Numbered from the stretch's first letter, positions 24,389 through 33,934 are shown. The stretch: DNA of 48,109 bases from Cyanobacteria bacterium RM1_2_2 (GCA_012033495.1 JAAUQT010000014.1:1-48109), one strand, 5' to 3'. Program-made: numbers and translations. The notes: a model not told the origin generated them from the letters alone.

Positions 24389-25513
24389 GTGGTTAGTGGT
24401 CTCAAAAACGTATTCTCCAAGAAAACAAAGGGGATCGGTGTCGAATTGACAGCCGATCGTGTCAATCTGGCTCGATTAAAGAAAAAGGGACAAGGGTTTC
24501 AACTGGTGACGCTGGCTTCTGCCGATGTGCCGGAAGGCATTTTTCAAGAAGGGCAGATTATGGATACTGTGGCGATGTCAGAGATTATCCAGTCTGTTTT
24601 GGCGGAAACCAAGCTCAAGGTCAAGCACGTGGCAACAGCCATTCCTAGCGGGCGAGATACCGTGACGCGGATTATTCCGGTTCCGGCTGAACTCGACGAC
24701 CGGGAACTGCGCGAAATGGTGCTTAACCAAGAAGCAGGGCTGTATTTGCCATTTCCCCGCGAAGAAGCCGATGTGGATTATCAGAAGCTCGGCTTTTTTG
24801 TCGATGAAGATGGCATCGAAAAGGTGCAAGTTTTGCTGGTGGCCACTCGCAGAGAAGTGACGGATTCCTACATCGAAACCTTCCGGCAGGCAGGCTTAGC
24901 GGTAGATGTGCTGGAAATTAGCAGCTTTTCGCTGATCCGCACCATCCGGCAGCAGTTGCGGCAATTTACCCCTCAAGAAGCAGCAGCAATTGTTGACATT
25001 CAGTTTGAAAATACCGAAATCTCGATTGTGGTGGACGGTGTGCCGCAGTTTTCGCGGACTGTGCCTATCGGCACTTATCAGGTGCAAACGGCGCTGAGTC
25101 GGGCAATGAATATGCCACCCTCTCGTAATACTGACTTGCTGCAAGGCATGACAATTCCCGTGATTCCGATGGATAGCATGGGGACGATGCCCACGAACCC
25201 AACGCGCGGTGGTATTAATCCGGGGACGGCGGCGATGCTGCGAGTATTAGGCGAATTGGCTGACGAACTGCGGCGATCAATCGACTTCTACCATAATCAA
25301 GGTGAAAATATGGAAGTGGCGCAATTGCTGCTGTCTGGGCCGGGTGGTGCCATTGGTCAACTCGATGAGTTTTTCTCGCAGCGGCTGAGTTTGCCTGCTA
25401 GTCAGGTTGACCCCATTTCGGCTATGTCGTTAGAAACTGATCAAGAGATTGAGCCGGCTCAGCGGGTTGGTTTAGGCGTGGTCTTGGGCTTAGGCTTACG
25501 GGAGGCATGGTGA
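24389..25513 (+). CDS. pilM: type IV pilus assembly protein PilM
   Basis: A 374-aa actin-like ATPase of the inner-membrane platform of type IV pili. N-terminal phosphate-1-like segment GIGVELTADRVNLARLKK, central VATAIPSGRDTVTRIIPVP, phosphate-2-like AAIVDIQFENTEISIVVDG, and C-terminal LLLSGPGGAIGQLDEFF with GLGVVLGLGLR. It binds the cytoplasmic N-terminus of PilN; here PilN begins one base after the PilM stop. The start is GTG 24389. First gene of a pilM-N-O-Q unit. A Met/Pro-rich insert (TIPVIPMDSMGTMPTNP) lies before the last third. Confidence 0.95.
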   Translation: MVSGLKNVFSKKTKGIGVELTADRVNLARLKKKGQGFQLVTLASADVPEGIFQEGQIMDTVAMSEIIQSVLAETKLKVKHVATAIPSGRDTVTRIIPVPAELDDRELREMVLNQEAGLYLPFPREEADVDYQKLGFFVDEDGIEKVQVLLVATRREVTDSYIETFRQAGLAVDVLEISSFSLIRTIRQQLRQFTPQEAAAIVDIQFENTEISIVVDGVPQFSRTVPIGTYQVQTALSRAMNMPPSRNTDLLQGMTIPVIPMDSMGTMPTNPTRGGINPGTAAMLRVLGELADELRRSIDFYHNQGENMEVAQLLLSGPGGAIGQLDEFFSQRLSLPASQVDPISAMSLETDQEIEPAQRVGLGVVLGLGLREAW

Positions 25514-25514
25514 G

Positions 25515-26357
25515 ATGTATAGCTTAGACATTAATTTTCTCAACGATCGCTCAGAGCGATTAACCGACGCTAATTTGGTGAGGGGTAGGGGGCGAAACGT
25601 CTCGAATGATCCGCGCCCTTATTATGTAGGAGCGGCTCTAGCGATTGCTCTGCCTGCCCTCGTGGGTGGGTTTTGGTTGTTTTTGCAGAATCAAAATCGA
25701 GCGTTGGAGCAGCGTCAAGCAGAACTCGATAGCCAACTTAGTGTTTTGCAGCAGCAGTTGGGCGAAGTGAACAGCATTAAAGCCCAAACAACTGAAATTC
25801 AAGCGGAGAATCGTGCCCTCGCTTCTGTATTTGATTACATCAAGCCGTGGTCTGCCATCCTACAAGACGTGCGCTCGCGGGTTCCGTCTGGGGTGCAAAT
25901 TTCGGTGATTGAGCAGCTAGAAATGGAAGACGCGCCGCCGCCACCACCGAGTCCGAGTCCGAGTCCAACGGAAGGCAGTGATGAACCTGCCGCATCTCCG
26001 ACGCCGGTTGCTGTTCCCCCTCCTCCTCCACCTAAAATTGCGGTTTCTGGCGTGGCGCGTTCTTTCAATGACGTGAATGATTTTGTCCTCACGCTGCAAA
26101 GATCGCCTTTTTTAGATGGTGAAGATATTAAGCTGGTTAGCTCCCAACTGGTTGATAACCCGACAGAGGTTGAGTTTTCTGACCAAAACAACAGTGGCTT
26201 AGAAGTCAGGTTGCCACAAGTTGTGCAATACCGCATTGAAGGCGGCTTAACCAACTTGCCGGCCTCGGAGTTGTTGCAAGATTTGGAACGGACGCTAGCC
26301 GTTGGATTGGCTTCTAGAATTCAGGCCCTTCGTGACAGAGGAGTATTGCAGAAATGA
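25515..26357 (+). CDS. pilN: type IV pilus assembly protein PilN
   Basis: 280 aa with a short cytosolic N-terminus beginning MYSLDINFLNDRSER, the conserved PilM-binding segment, one membrane helix (AALAIALPALVGGFWLFL), a periplasmic coiled coil (RALEQRQAELDSQLSVLQQQ) and a beta domain. A proline-rich linker with runs of five and six prolines (APPPPPSPSPSP, VPPPPPPKI) interrupts the periplasmic part and is unusual compared with proteobacterial PilN of about 190-210 aa. It overlaps pilO by 4 bases, indicating coupled translation. Confidence 0.92.
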   Translation: MYSLDINFLNDRSERLTDANLVRGRGRNVSNDPRPYYVGAALAIALPALVGGFWLFLQNQNRALEQRQAELDSQLSVLQQQLGEVNSIKAQTTEIQAENRALASVFDYIKPWSAILQDVRSRVPSGVQISVIEQLEMEDAPPPPPSPSPSPTEGSDEPAASPTPVAVPPPPPPKIAVSGVARSFNDVNDFVLTLQRSPFLDGEDIKLVSSQLVDNPTEVEFSDQNNSGLEVRLPQVVQYRIEGGLTNLPASELLQDLERTLAVGLASRIQALRDRGVLQK

Positions 26358-27127
26358 CCGTTGGTGGAGATTTTATTCCGGTTGATGGTCGGGAGGCGGA
26401 AGCACCTGCCTACCCTAAAGTCTTTGGACTCACCATTACTCCAACCGTTGGAGCAATTTTATTGACTTTGTTGGGCGCTCTGGGGGCTTACTTGCTGTGG
26501 GCCAACATTGTGCAGAATACAGTAGAACGAAACCGCGAGCTGAAAGCCGATATTGCCAGCAAAGAACAGCAGCTTATCAACCAAGATGAAGCTCAACGGC
26601 AGATCGCGGATGCCAAGACTGAGCTTCAGCAGGCTCAGCAGTTGCAGGCAGATGTGCGCAGCCTATTTGCCACCGAAGACAGTTTGAATACGCTGTTGCT
26701 CGACATCAATGAACGGGTGCAGTCTGTGAATGCTGGCATTACCGACCCAGCCAAGCGAGCCACGCTGTCCAAGTTTGACTTGAATGCAGAAGAGTCTGGC
26801 CCGATCACAGATAGCTCCCTCGGCTCTGAGGTCAACAGCAAGCTAGAACGTCGCGTCTACGATGTCGAAATTAAGGGTTCTTTTCCCCAAACTCAGTCGA
26901 TTATTCGCAACATTGAGCGGCTTCAGCCCTTGCTGGTTGTCACCGATTTTCAGTCCAATTTAGACCAATCTACTCAAAAGATTGTGCTAGATAACCGAGG
27001 TCGGCTAGCACCCGCAGGACAGCCCGACACTCAAATTACGACGGGCTTCAAGCTCTCTGCACTGGTTCCGGTGGAGACAACGGAGGCAACTGAGGCGACG
27101 GCTACACCCACGCCTGCCGCCCAGTAG
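26354..27127 (+). CDS. pilO: type IV pilus assembly protein PilO
   Basis: 257 aa with an N-terminal membrane helix (TPTVGAILLTLLGALGAYLLW), a coiled coil (RELKADIASKEQQLINQDEA, then KTELQQAQQLQAD) and a periplasmic ferredoxin-like domain. PilO pairs with PilN to link the platform to the secretin. The C-terminus is Thr/Ala/Pro-rich (ATPTPAAQ). It begins within the last codons of pilN (ATGA). No separate pilP follows, as is usual in cyanobacteria. Confidence 0.92.
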   Translation: MTVGGDFIPVDGREAEAPAYPKVFGLTITPTVGAILLTLLGALGAYLLWANIVQNTVERNRELKADIASKEQQLINQDEAQRQIADAKTELQQAQQLQADVRSLFATEDSLNTLLLDINERVQSVNAGITDPAKRATLSKFDLNAEESGPITDSSLGSEVNSKLERRVYDVEIKGSFPQTQSIIRNIERLQPLLVVTDFQSNLDQSTQKIVLDNRGRLAPAGQPDTQITTGFKLSALVPVETTEATEATATPTPAAQ

Positions 27128-27595
27128 TTGAAAGGGGCTTTGCATCTGCGTGATTTTAAGTGCGTGATTTTAATATTCAATCAGGGATTTAACCTGGCAA
27201 GCGGTCGTTTCTAAACATTTGCACCGATCGGTTGTTGGGCTGGTTGAAGTGAAGCAGTGGGGTTTGCTCGGTTCATAAGTCTGTTAGGTTCATAAGTCAG
27301 CGTTTTGCTCGCCTCGTTTCCCGCTTATAAGGCAGGGACAGCTTTGGCGTGCGATAGCGACTGATGTTTTGCTTTTTTCTCTGATTACGTTTTTTTAAGT
27401 TCTAGTGCCTAATCGCTTCAAGTCATAAAGTTTGAGATAAAAAATGCTCTATATGTGGCATTTAGACTTAGAATTTAGCTATCGAAACGCTATATATGCC
27501 AAAGCAGTCTATACAATTACGATTTAACTTCAGAGGTCAGCCTAGCTTGAGTCAATGGTGCCCGCGATTGTGATCGATTTAAGGAGGAGTGAACC
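27128..27595. other. spacer upstream of pilQ
   Basis: 468 bases with no gene. The 10-mer GGTTCATAAGT recurs at about 27271 and 27291, and GCGTGATTTTAA / GTGCGTGATTTTAA is duplicated near 27147-27172. The AT-rich stretch 27400-27540 could hold a promoter for separate pilQ transcription. The spacing suggests pilQ has its own promoter (inference). Confidence 0.45.
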
Positions 27596-30052
27596 GTGAA
27601 ACGGCGTCTTGGATTCAGTAGTTTATTCAGCAGTGCGGCAATGGTGATGTTGTCCGCTCAGGCCGCCCAAGCTGCGGCTACCCAAATCACAAATGTTGCA
27701 GTGAATCCGGCGGGAAGCGGGTTCGAGGTCGTCCTGGAAACCAGTGATGGTGAACGTCCTCAAGTCTTTACGGTCAATCGGGGCAATGCGCTGATCGCCG
27801 ATCTGGTGAATACCGAATTGCAGCTTCCGGACGGCAGTAATTTTGAGAAAAGCAATCCTGCGCCGGGAATCCGGTCGATTACGGTGGCTCAACTCGACGA
27901 AAACAGCGTGCGAGTCACAATTGATGGAGGAACCACTTCGCCTGTGGGTCAGGTGAGCCAGGGGCAAAATGGCATTGTGCTGAATGTCAGCCAGGCAACT
28001 GGAGCAAATGGGCTACCTGCGGCTCGTGCAGAAGCGCCCGCCAGCTCGGCAGTCAACCCCGCTCCGGCCAATCGTCCTGCGCCGCCCTTGCCCCCTACGT
28101 CGATTGCTCAAGCCGATAGTCGAGATATTTTGGTGCCCAACCCGCAAATCACGATCGACGGTGTGCCTGCGGTACAATCTGGGCCGGAATATACGCCGCC
28201 GTTATTACCGCGAGCGATTGCGCCACCCCTTGGCGACATTTCGGTTTCTAACATCGATTCGACTCCCTCGGAAGTGTCGTTAGGAACCAACGAAGTTGTG
28301 CCTCGGCTGCTGCTCCGGGATGCGCCTGCGAGAGATGTACTTTCGCTTTTAGCCAGAGCCGCTGGGCTGAATGTCGCTTACATCAATGCTCCAGCAACAG
28401 GGCAAGCCGTAGAAGGGCAAGATCCGGCGCAGGCAGGGGCGGCTCCCGGAGCGATTACCCCAGAAGTGCGGATTTCGCTCGACATCGAAAATGAGCCAGT
28501 CCAGAATGTGTTCAACTATGTGCTGCGGGTTGCCAACCTCGAAGCCAATCGGGTTGGGCGCACGGTGTTTGTGGGGCCACGGCTGCCCGATGCGGCGCGA
28601 AATGTGATCAGTCGGACGCTGCGGGTCAACCAAGTTTCCGCCTTCTCTGCGTCTACCTATCTGGCAACGTTGGGGGCTGAAACTCGCCAATTTATTCCTG
28701 AGCGAACTACCCGCGAAACGATTACGGAAGGCGGCGTGACTCGGACGAATGAACAAATTGAACCTGCTTCCATCCAGACTTATTTAGTAGATGCTGGCTC
28801 TGGGCCGCTGCTCCTGCAAGGTTTGTCAGTTACGGCGGATGATCGGCTGAACTCGGTGACATTGGTGGGTGAACCACGCAAAATTCAGATGGCAGAAGCG
28901 ATGTTGGCGCAGCTAGATTTGCGTCAGCGGCAGGTGGCAGTCAACGTCAAGATTGTGGATGTGAACCTGCTTTCTACCGAAGACTTCAGCACCAGCTTCT
29001 CGTGGGGCGACGGTGATTTCTTCGGCGTGATCGATCAAGGGGCGGCAATTTTGAATTTGGGCGGCTTCAGACCGCCAAGCAGCGCAGCGACGGAAGGAAG
29101 CATCAACAGCCCGCCCATTATTCCTAACCCTTATGAAAGTGGGCAACCATTTCTCGATCCGGATAGCAGACTGACGATTGAAGGATTCGGGAGTCAAATT
29201 GTGGGGCCGGGCAGCAACTTGCAAAACACCGATGCTCAGTTCCTGGCTCCCGGACGACCGCTAGGGCCCAACGGCAACCCGCTGAATCCTGGCATCACGG
29301 AAGTTGAGCTTGGTGATCCGACGGTAATTACCAGAGATGACGATGGCAACATTACGATTAGTCCTGGTACGCAAACAGAAATTACTCAAAGCTTGCCGAG
29401 CTTCTTTCAATATCCGCAGCGGTTCCTAGCCAGCCTGCAAGCCCAGATTGTCAGCGGCAACGCCAAGGTGCTAACCGATCCAACGCTGGTGGTGCAGGAA
29501 GGCGAAACAGCCAACGTTAACCTAGGTCAGGAAGTCGTCTCTCAGGTGGAAGTCACCTTCACCGACACAGATACGACTTCGCGGGAGAGCCGAGAGATCC
29601 AAAAAGTGGTAGCGGGTCTGCAAATGGCGGTTGAAGTTGAGCGCATTGACGACAACGGCTTTGTCACCCTGCGAGTTCAGCCAACAGTGACGGCTCCGAT
29701 TGGACAGGAGAATGCTGGAGACTCCAGAGACGATGGGTTTGTGACCTTGCTGTCGGTGCGGCAGGTGCAATCGGGGCGGATTCGTCTGCGGGATAGCCAA
29801 ACGCTGATTCTGTCGGGGATTATCCAAGAAACCGATCGAACCACGGTGAGCAAAGTGCCGATTTTAGGCGATATTCCAATTTTGGGAGCGCTGTTTAGAA
29901 GCACGAACCGCCAAAACAGCCGTCAGGAAGTGATTGCGCTAGTGACGCCTAAAATCTTGGATGACTCCGATTTCTCCAACTTTGGCTACCGCTATGCCCC
30001 CACGCGAGAAGTGCAGGAAATCTTGCAGCGACGCGGGGTGCAAGTGCCTTAA
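27596..30052 (+). CDS. pilQ: type IV pilus secretin PilQ with AMIN domain
   Basis: 818 aa. Signal peptide ending AQAAQA; an AMIN domain at about 30-130 (FEVVLETSDGERPQVFTVNR ... IVLNVSQ) that anchors secretins to peptidoglycan; a Pro-rich linker; the short N-domain PRLLLRDAPARDVLSLLARA; a secretin N-domain (RTLRVNQVSAFSASTYLATL); and the gate and barrel with VLTDPTLVVQEGETANVNLG, FVTLRVQPTVTAPIG and VPILGDIPILGALFRS. It forms the outer-membrane pore for pili and DNA uptake. A Pro/Gly/Asn-rich insert of about 90 residues (roughly 495-585) precedes the barrel. GTG start with AAGGAGGAG upstream. Confidence 0.95.
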   Translation: MKRRLGFSSLFSSAAMVMLSAQAAQAAATQITNVAVNPAGSGFEVVLETSDGERPQVFTVNRGNALIADLVNTELQLPDGSNFEKSNPAPGIRSITVAQLDENSVRVTIDGGTTSPVGQVSQGQNGIVLNVSQATGANGLPAARAEAPASSAVNPAPANRPAPPLPPTSIAQADSRDILVPNPQITIDGVPAVQSGPEYTPPLLPRAIAPPLGDISVSNIDSTPSEVSLGTNEVVPRLLLRDAPARDVLSLLARAAGLNVAYINAPATGQAVEGQDPAQAGAAPGAITPEVRISLDIENEPVQNVFNYVLRVANLEANRVGRTVFVGPRLPDAARNVISRTLRVNQVSAFSASTYLATLGAETRQFIPERTTRETITEGGVTRTNEQIEPASIQTYLVDAGSGPLLLQGLSVTADDRLNSVTLVGEPRKIQMAEAMLAQLDLRQRQVAVNVKIVDVNLLSTEDFSTSFSWGDGDFFGVIDQGAAILNLGGFRPPSSAATEGSINSPPIIPNPYESGQPFLDPDSRLTIEGFGSQIVGPGSNLQNTDAQFLAPGRPLGPNGNPLNPGITEVELGDPTVITRDDDGNITISPGTQTEITQSLPSFFQYPQRFLASLQAQIVSGNAKVLTDPTLVVQEGETANVNLGQEVVSQVEVTFTDTDTTSRESREIQKVVAGLQMAVEVERIDDNGFVTLRVQPTVTAPIGQENAGDSRDDGFVTLLSVRQVQSGRIRLRDSQTLILSGIIQETDRTTVSKVPILGDIPILGALFRSTNRQNSRQEVIALVTPKILDDSDFSNFGYRYAPTREVQEILQRRGVQVP

Positions 30053-30180
30053 CGATGTGCAAAATTCTGGGACTGAGGCTCGCTTCTACTCAGTTCTAAA
30101 CAAGTTGGGATGGTGCTAGTGGGGATAAGGTTTGGCGGCGTGCTTGGTTGCAGTCTAGTCGCTGAATCTGTCCCTACTTT

Positions 30181-30244
30181 TTTATTCCTGGGCATGTTTA
30201 TTTCTGGGCATGGGTCATGATTTATTTCTGGGCATGGGTCATGA
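30181..30244 (+). repeat. 24-base tandem duplication
   Basis: A 24-base unit beginning TTTATTTCTGGGCATGGG is repeated exactly at 30197-30220 and 30221-30244, preceded by a partial diverged copy at 30181-30196. No coding role seen. It lies 130 bases after pilQ. Confidence 0.85.
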
Positions 30245-30316
30245 TCAGAGAAGGGCAAAGCGCATCGGAAGAAGAATTTTATCTCGCTTGATTTGTGAAC
30301 ATGGCAGAACCAAACT

Positions 30317-30380
30317 GTACGGGCGGGTTTCGCAGATCAATGGGCATCCTGCCATGGATTTGACTGCAAAACCCGCCCCT
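30317..30380. repeat. GGGCGGGTTT-type palindromic element
   Basis: GTACGGGCGGGTTTCGCA (30317-30334) is inverted at 30365-30380 as TGCAAAACCCGCCCCT, enclosing about 30 bases. It is related to the cluster at 8591-8761. The rest of the 1-kb spacer between pilQ and HU (30381-31059) is AT-rich, especially 30480-31000, and I see no gene in it. Confidence 0.7.
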
Positions 30381-31059
30381 CCCCATGATCGAACTGATTG
30401 AATTCCCCTTCCTGAGGGAGATCGGGGCAAACTTTGCCACGAAGTTTGTTTAAATCGGGATGAGTTAACTGTGGGTGTAACCCATCTTGAATATTCAGAG
30501 CAAATTACCTGACTTTTAAATACAGGCAGCTTTTACATTGATATGAATTACCTATATGTATTACTACCTGAATTATCACCGCAATACCCTTGACCATAAA
30601 TTTGAGATAACAATAGATGAACTAAGAGAACCTATCGAAAATTTGCAGGAACGCAGATCAATAACGAGATAAGCAAGCATAATCAATCCTTTCTTTTAGT
30701 TGAGTTCTGCTGGCTTCAGCCGCTGCCCGACTGCGATTCAAACCCACTCTCAGTCGAAATAATTCGCAATATTTTCGCCAAGATCCACTCAATTTTCTGA
30801 GTAAAACTGCTTAACAAATCAAAGTTTTCTTAAAAAATCCTCGAAATCCATATAAATTAAAGGTTCCACCTATCCATATTGCAGATCTTGCCTTTAGAAT
30901 AAAGCATTGAAAATTCGAGTTCATCATGGTTTCAGCGATTTGCTGCTGATCCTTCACTCGAATTGGCATCCAACTCATATTTTCAGATTGCAGATCGAGA
31001 TTTGATTCAGATCTGAAGATGCTTTCTACGACCGACTCAATGTTGTTAAGGAGATACCG

Positions 31060-31338
31060 ATGAATAAAGGTGAACTCGTCGATAAAGTTGCAGAAAAAGC
31101 AAACGTCACGAAAAAGCAGGCAGATGCCGTGCTAACTGCGGCAATCGATTCAATCATGGAAGCCGTTTCGACTGGCGACAAGGTGACGCTGGTAGGTTTT
31201 GGCTCCTTTGAACCCCGCGAGCGCAAAGAACGGGAAGGCCGGAACCCCAAAACTGGAGAGGCGATGCAAATTCCAGCAACCAAGGTGCCTGCTTTTTCGG
31301 CAGGTAAACTCTTCAAGGAAATGGTGGCAGCAAAGTAA
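31060..31338 (+). CDS. hup: HU-family DNA-binding protein
   Basis: 92 aa, the standard HU length. MNKGELVDKVAEKANVTKKQ forms the helical dimer body, VTLVGFGSFEPRERKEREGRNPKTGE the start of the DNA-binding arm, and QIPATKVPAFSAGKLFKEMV the closing strand and helix. It is a nucleoid-associated protein that bends DNA. It is preceded by GGAGATACCG at the right distance. CobD-type gene follows by 11 bases, so read-through between them is possible. Confidence 0.96.
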   Translation: MNKGELVDKVAEKANVTKKQADAVLTAAIDSIMEAVSTGDKVTLVGFGSFEPRERKEREGRNPKTGEAMQIPATKVPAFSAGKLFKEMVAAK

Positions 31339-31349
31339 TCACCTTACCT

Positions 31350-32444
31350 GTGCAAGAGCCTTCACGACCATCGCATGGGGGGAATCTGGTTTGGGCGGCG
31401 TCCATTGCCGGCTGCTCCCCCCTTGCGCTTCTCGATTTTTCTGCCAGCATCAACCCGTTGGGGCCACCTCAGTCGGCGATTGCTGCAATTCAAGCGCATT
31501 TGGGCGACCTGCGCGATTATCCTGACCCAAACTATCAAGACTTGCGCCATGCCCTTAGTCAGTTTCACCAGTTGCCGATGGACTGGATTCTGCCAGGCAA
31601 CGGCTCTGCGGAACTGTTGACCTGGGCAAGTCGAGAATTAGCCCAACTGCAAGCGACTCACCTGCTTACTCCTGCCTTCGGCGACTATCAGCGAGCGCTT
31701 CAGGCGTTTGATGCCAACATCATCACTCGTTTGTTTGATCTAGCAGGAGGACGCGAGCAGGCGGCGGGTGGGCGAGACGAGCCTTTAATTCACCCTGTAA
31801 CGTCGCAGTGTGGGCTGCTGCTGAATAATCCACATAATCCAACGGGGCGGCTGTTTTCAGTTGATGCCATCTTGCCGCTGCTAGAGCAGTTTGCCCTAGT
31901 GGTGATCGATGAAGCCTTCATGGATTTTTTGCCGCCTCTAGAGCAGCAAAGCCTGATCGATCTGGTACAAAATTATTCCCATTTGGTGATTCTGCGGTCA
32001 CTCACTAAGTTTTATAGTTTGCCTGGGCTGCGGCTAGGCTATGCTATTGCCCATCCCGATCGGCTGAATCGCTGGCGTCAGTGGCGCGATCCGTGGTCGG
32101 TGAGTACGCTGGCGGCGGCGGCAGGAGTGGCAATTGTGCAGGATGTTGACTTTCAGCAGCAAACCTGGAATTGGTTGAAACCAGCACGAGCACAGCTTTC
32201 GCGTGGGTTAGCTAACCTGCCTGGATTGACCCCCCTACCCAGTGCGGCTAATTTTTTGCTGGTTCACTGTCAATCTTCGGTGACGGCGCTGCAAGTGCGG
32301 CTGCTAGAACGGGAGCGAATTTTGATTCGAGATTGCCTCAGCTTTGCAGAATTGGGCGATCACTATTTTCGGGTGGCCGTTCGCACAACCGAACAGAATC
32401 AGCGATTATTAGAGGGGTTGGGCGCGGTGCTACATGACCGTTGA
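31350..32444 (+). CDS. cobD: threonine-phosphate decarboxylase / histidinol-P aminotransferase-like (CobD)
   Basis: A 364-aa PLP-dependent fold-type I enzyme. The N-terminal HGGNLVWAA and LDFSASINPLGPP signature is that of CobD/CobC, which makes aminopropanol phosphate for the B12 nucleotide loop. PLP contacts are PGNGSAELL (phosphate), NNPHNPTG at 159-166, DEAF 187-190 and catalytic Lys220 in SLTKFYSLPGLRLGY. The start is GTG 31350. It overlaps the following flavoprotein gene by 11 bases. A histidinol-phosphate aminotransferase role cannot be excluded, but the HGGN/SASINP segment favours CobD. CobN is encoded elsewhere in this window. Confidence 0.85.
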   Translation: MQEPSRPSHGGNLVWAASIAGCSPLALLDFSASINPLGPPQSAIAAIQAHLGDLRDYPDPNYQDLRHALSQFHQLPMDWILPGNGSAELLTWASRELAQLQATHLLTPAFGDYQRALQAFDANIITRLFDLAGGREQAAGGRDEPLIHPVTSQCGLLLNNPHNPTGRLFSVDAILPLLEQFALVVIDEAFMDFLPPLEQQSLIDLVQNYSHLVILRSLTKFYSLPGLRLGYAIAHPDRLNRWRQWRDPWSVSTLAAAAGVAIVQDVDFQQQTWNWLKPARAQLSRGLANLPGLTPLPSAANFLLVHCQSSVTALQVRLLERERILIRDCLSFAELGDHYFRVAVRTTEQNQRLLEGLGAVLHDR

Positions 32445-33885
32445 TTATGATTTGATGATTCTCGGTGGCGCGGCAGTGGGGCGCGATGCAGCGATGCGGG
32501 CCTGCCAGATGGGGGCAAGGGTCGCATTGATTGAACCGCCGACCTCCACGCCGCTTCTCTCTTCAATGGTGCTGGGTCAAACCTTGGTTCAGCTTAACGC
32601 CAGCTTAGGGCAGCAGGCTAGGTTGCAGCAGTGGGGATGCCAGTGGGGTAAGCCAGATGCAGCGCCTCAGACGCCATTTGATTGGGCAACCTTGCAGCAG
32701 TGGGTTAAAACCCAATTGGAGGTAATGCAAGCCTCCAGTTTTCCGCTCAACTCGCTGTCGCGGTTGGCAGCGCAGGGCGTTGAGGTGATTTTAGAGGCGG
32801 GAGCTTTCCATCGGCGGCCGCAGTTGGGCTTTTCGACGAACGAACGAACATTACGAGCACGGCGCTATCTTTTGGCAGCTAGCAGCCAGCCCACCATTCC
32901 GCAAATTGAAGGCTTAGCGACTGTGCCGTGGATCACGCTCGATTCGTTGGCGGCGCAGAACTGGCAAACCTTACCCGAACGGCTGCTGATTTTGGGTAAC
33001 GATCCTCGCGGCATCGCGCTGGCGCAGGTATTGAATCGGCTCGGCATGCAAATCACGCTGATTACAACCGCCGATCGGCTGCTTCCCTCTGAAGATCCGG
33101 AGGCGGCTTGGCTGCTTCAGGCACATCTAGAGGCAGAAGGCGTGATGATTCTGACTCAAACCGAAGTGACGCAAATCAAGCAAATTGAACAGCGAATTTG
33201 GCTCCAGGTCGGAAATCAGGCGATTGAAACAGATGGAATTGTTTTGGCGACCCCCCCGCAACTGAACCTCACCTCACTGAACCTGGAAGCAGCAGGCGTG
33301 AAGTGGCAGCCGCGTGGAGTTAGGGTGAATCGCAAGCTCCAAACCACCCATCCTCGCATCTACGCTTGTGGTGAGTCACTGGGCGGCTATGCCGACGTTG
33401 GGCTAGCGCGTCACGAAGCCGAAATTGCGCTCCGAAACGCCTTGTTCTTTTCAATTCATCCGGTCAATTACCGTTGCGTTCCCACTGCCGTTTTCACCGA
33501 TCCTCAGCTTGTCCGAATTGGCTTAACCACAGCCCAAGCGCAGGCGATGTATGGGGCAACCGTGCGAGAGGTGAAACAATCGCTGAATGTCTTGCCAAAA
33601 GCCCAGATTTGCCAAAATAGTGGATTCTGCAAGCTGATCACGCTAGAGTCGGGTGAAATTTTGGGTGCTCATTGCATCGGCGCAGAAGCAAGCGAATGGA
33701 TCGGCTCGATTGCCCTAGCAATGCAGCATTCGGTTAAACTACCTGCTCTGGCGCGTTCGCCCCACCTGTCCCCAACTTTGGCCGAAGTGATGCAACAAGC
33801 AGCCCAAAGTTGGCAGACCCACTACCGACCAGAGTGGCAGCGAGAATTACTCGAAACCTGGTTTAACTTTACGCGAGGGCGGTAG
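32434..33885 (+). CDS. pyridine nucleotide-disulfide oxidoreductase-like flavoprotein without redox cysteines
   Basis: 483 aa with the lipoamide-dehydrogenase layout: FAD motif DLMILGGAAVGRDAAMRA, NAD(P) motif LLILGNDPRGIALAQVLNRLG, the FAD-closing segment RIYACGESLGGYADVGLA and the C-terminal dimerisation domain (VPTAVFTDPQLVRIGLT ... HLSPTLAEVM). The active-site motif C-x4-C, expected near residue 45, is replaced by SSMVLGQTLVQL and has no cysteine, so disulfide chemistry is not possible at that site. The family is usually dithiol reductases; this one may be a diaphorase or have lost catalysis. The start overlaps cobD by 11 bases. Confidence 0.85.
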   Translation: MTVDYDLMILGGAAVGRDAAMRACQMGARVALIEPPTSTPLLSSMVLGQTLVQLNASLGQQARLQQWGCQWGKPDAAPQTPFDWATLQQWVKTQLEVMQASSFPLNSLSRLAAQGVEVILEAGAFHRRPQLGFSTNERTLRARRYLLAASSQPTIPQIEGLATVPWITLDSLAAQNWQTLPERLLILGNDPRGIALAQVLNRLGMQITLITTADRLLPSEDPEAAWLLQAHLEAEGVMILTQTEVTQIKQIEQRIWLQVGNQAIETDGIVLATPPQLNLTSLNLEAAGVKWQPRGVRVNRKLQTTHPRIYACGESLGGYADVGLARHEAEIALRNALFFSIHPVNYRCVPTAVFTDPQLVRIGLTTAQAQAMYGATVREVKQSLNVLPKAQICQNSGFCKLITLESGEILGAHCIGAEASEWIGSIALAMQHSVKLPALARSPHLSPTLAEVMQQAAQSWQTHYRPEWQRELLETWFNFTRGR

Positions 33886-33930
33886 TTTAGCAGAAATATC
33901 ATTATTTAGCAGAAATTGCTTAGCAGAAAT
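33886..33930 (+). repeat. short direct repeat TTAGCAGAAAT x3
   Basis: The 11-mer TTAGCAGAAAT occurs at 33887, 33906 and 33920 in the 49-base gap between two convergent genes. It directly follows the flavoprotein stop. No terminator hairpin is seen here. Confidence 0.8.
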
Positions 33931-33934
33931 TACA

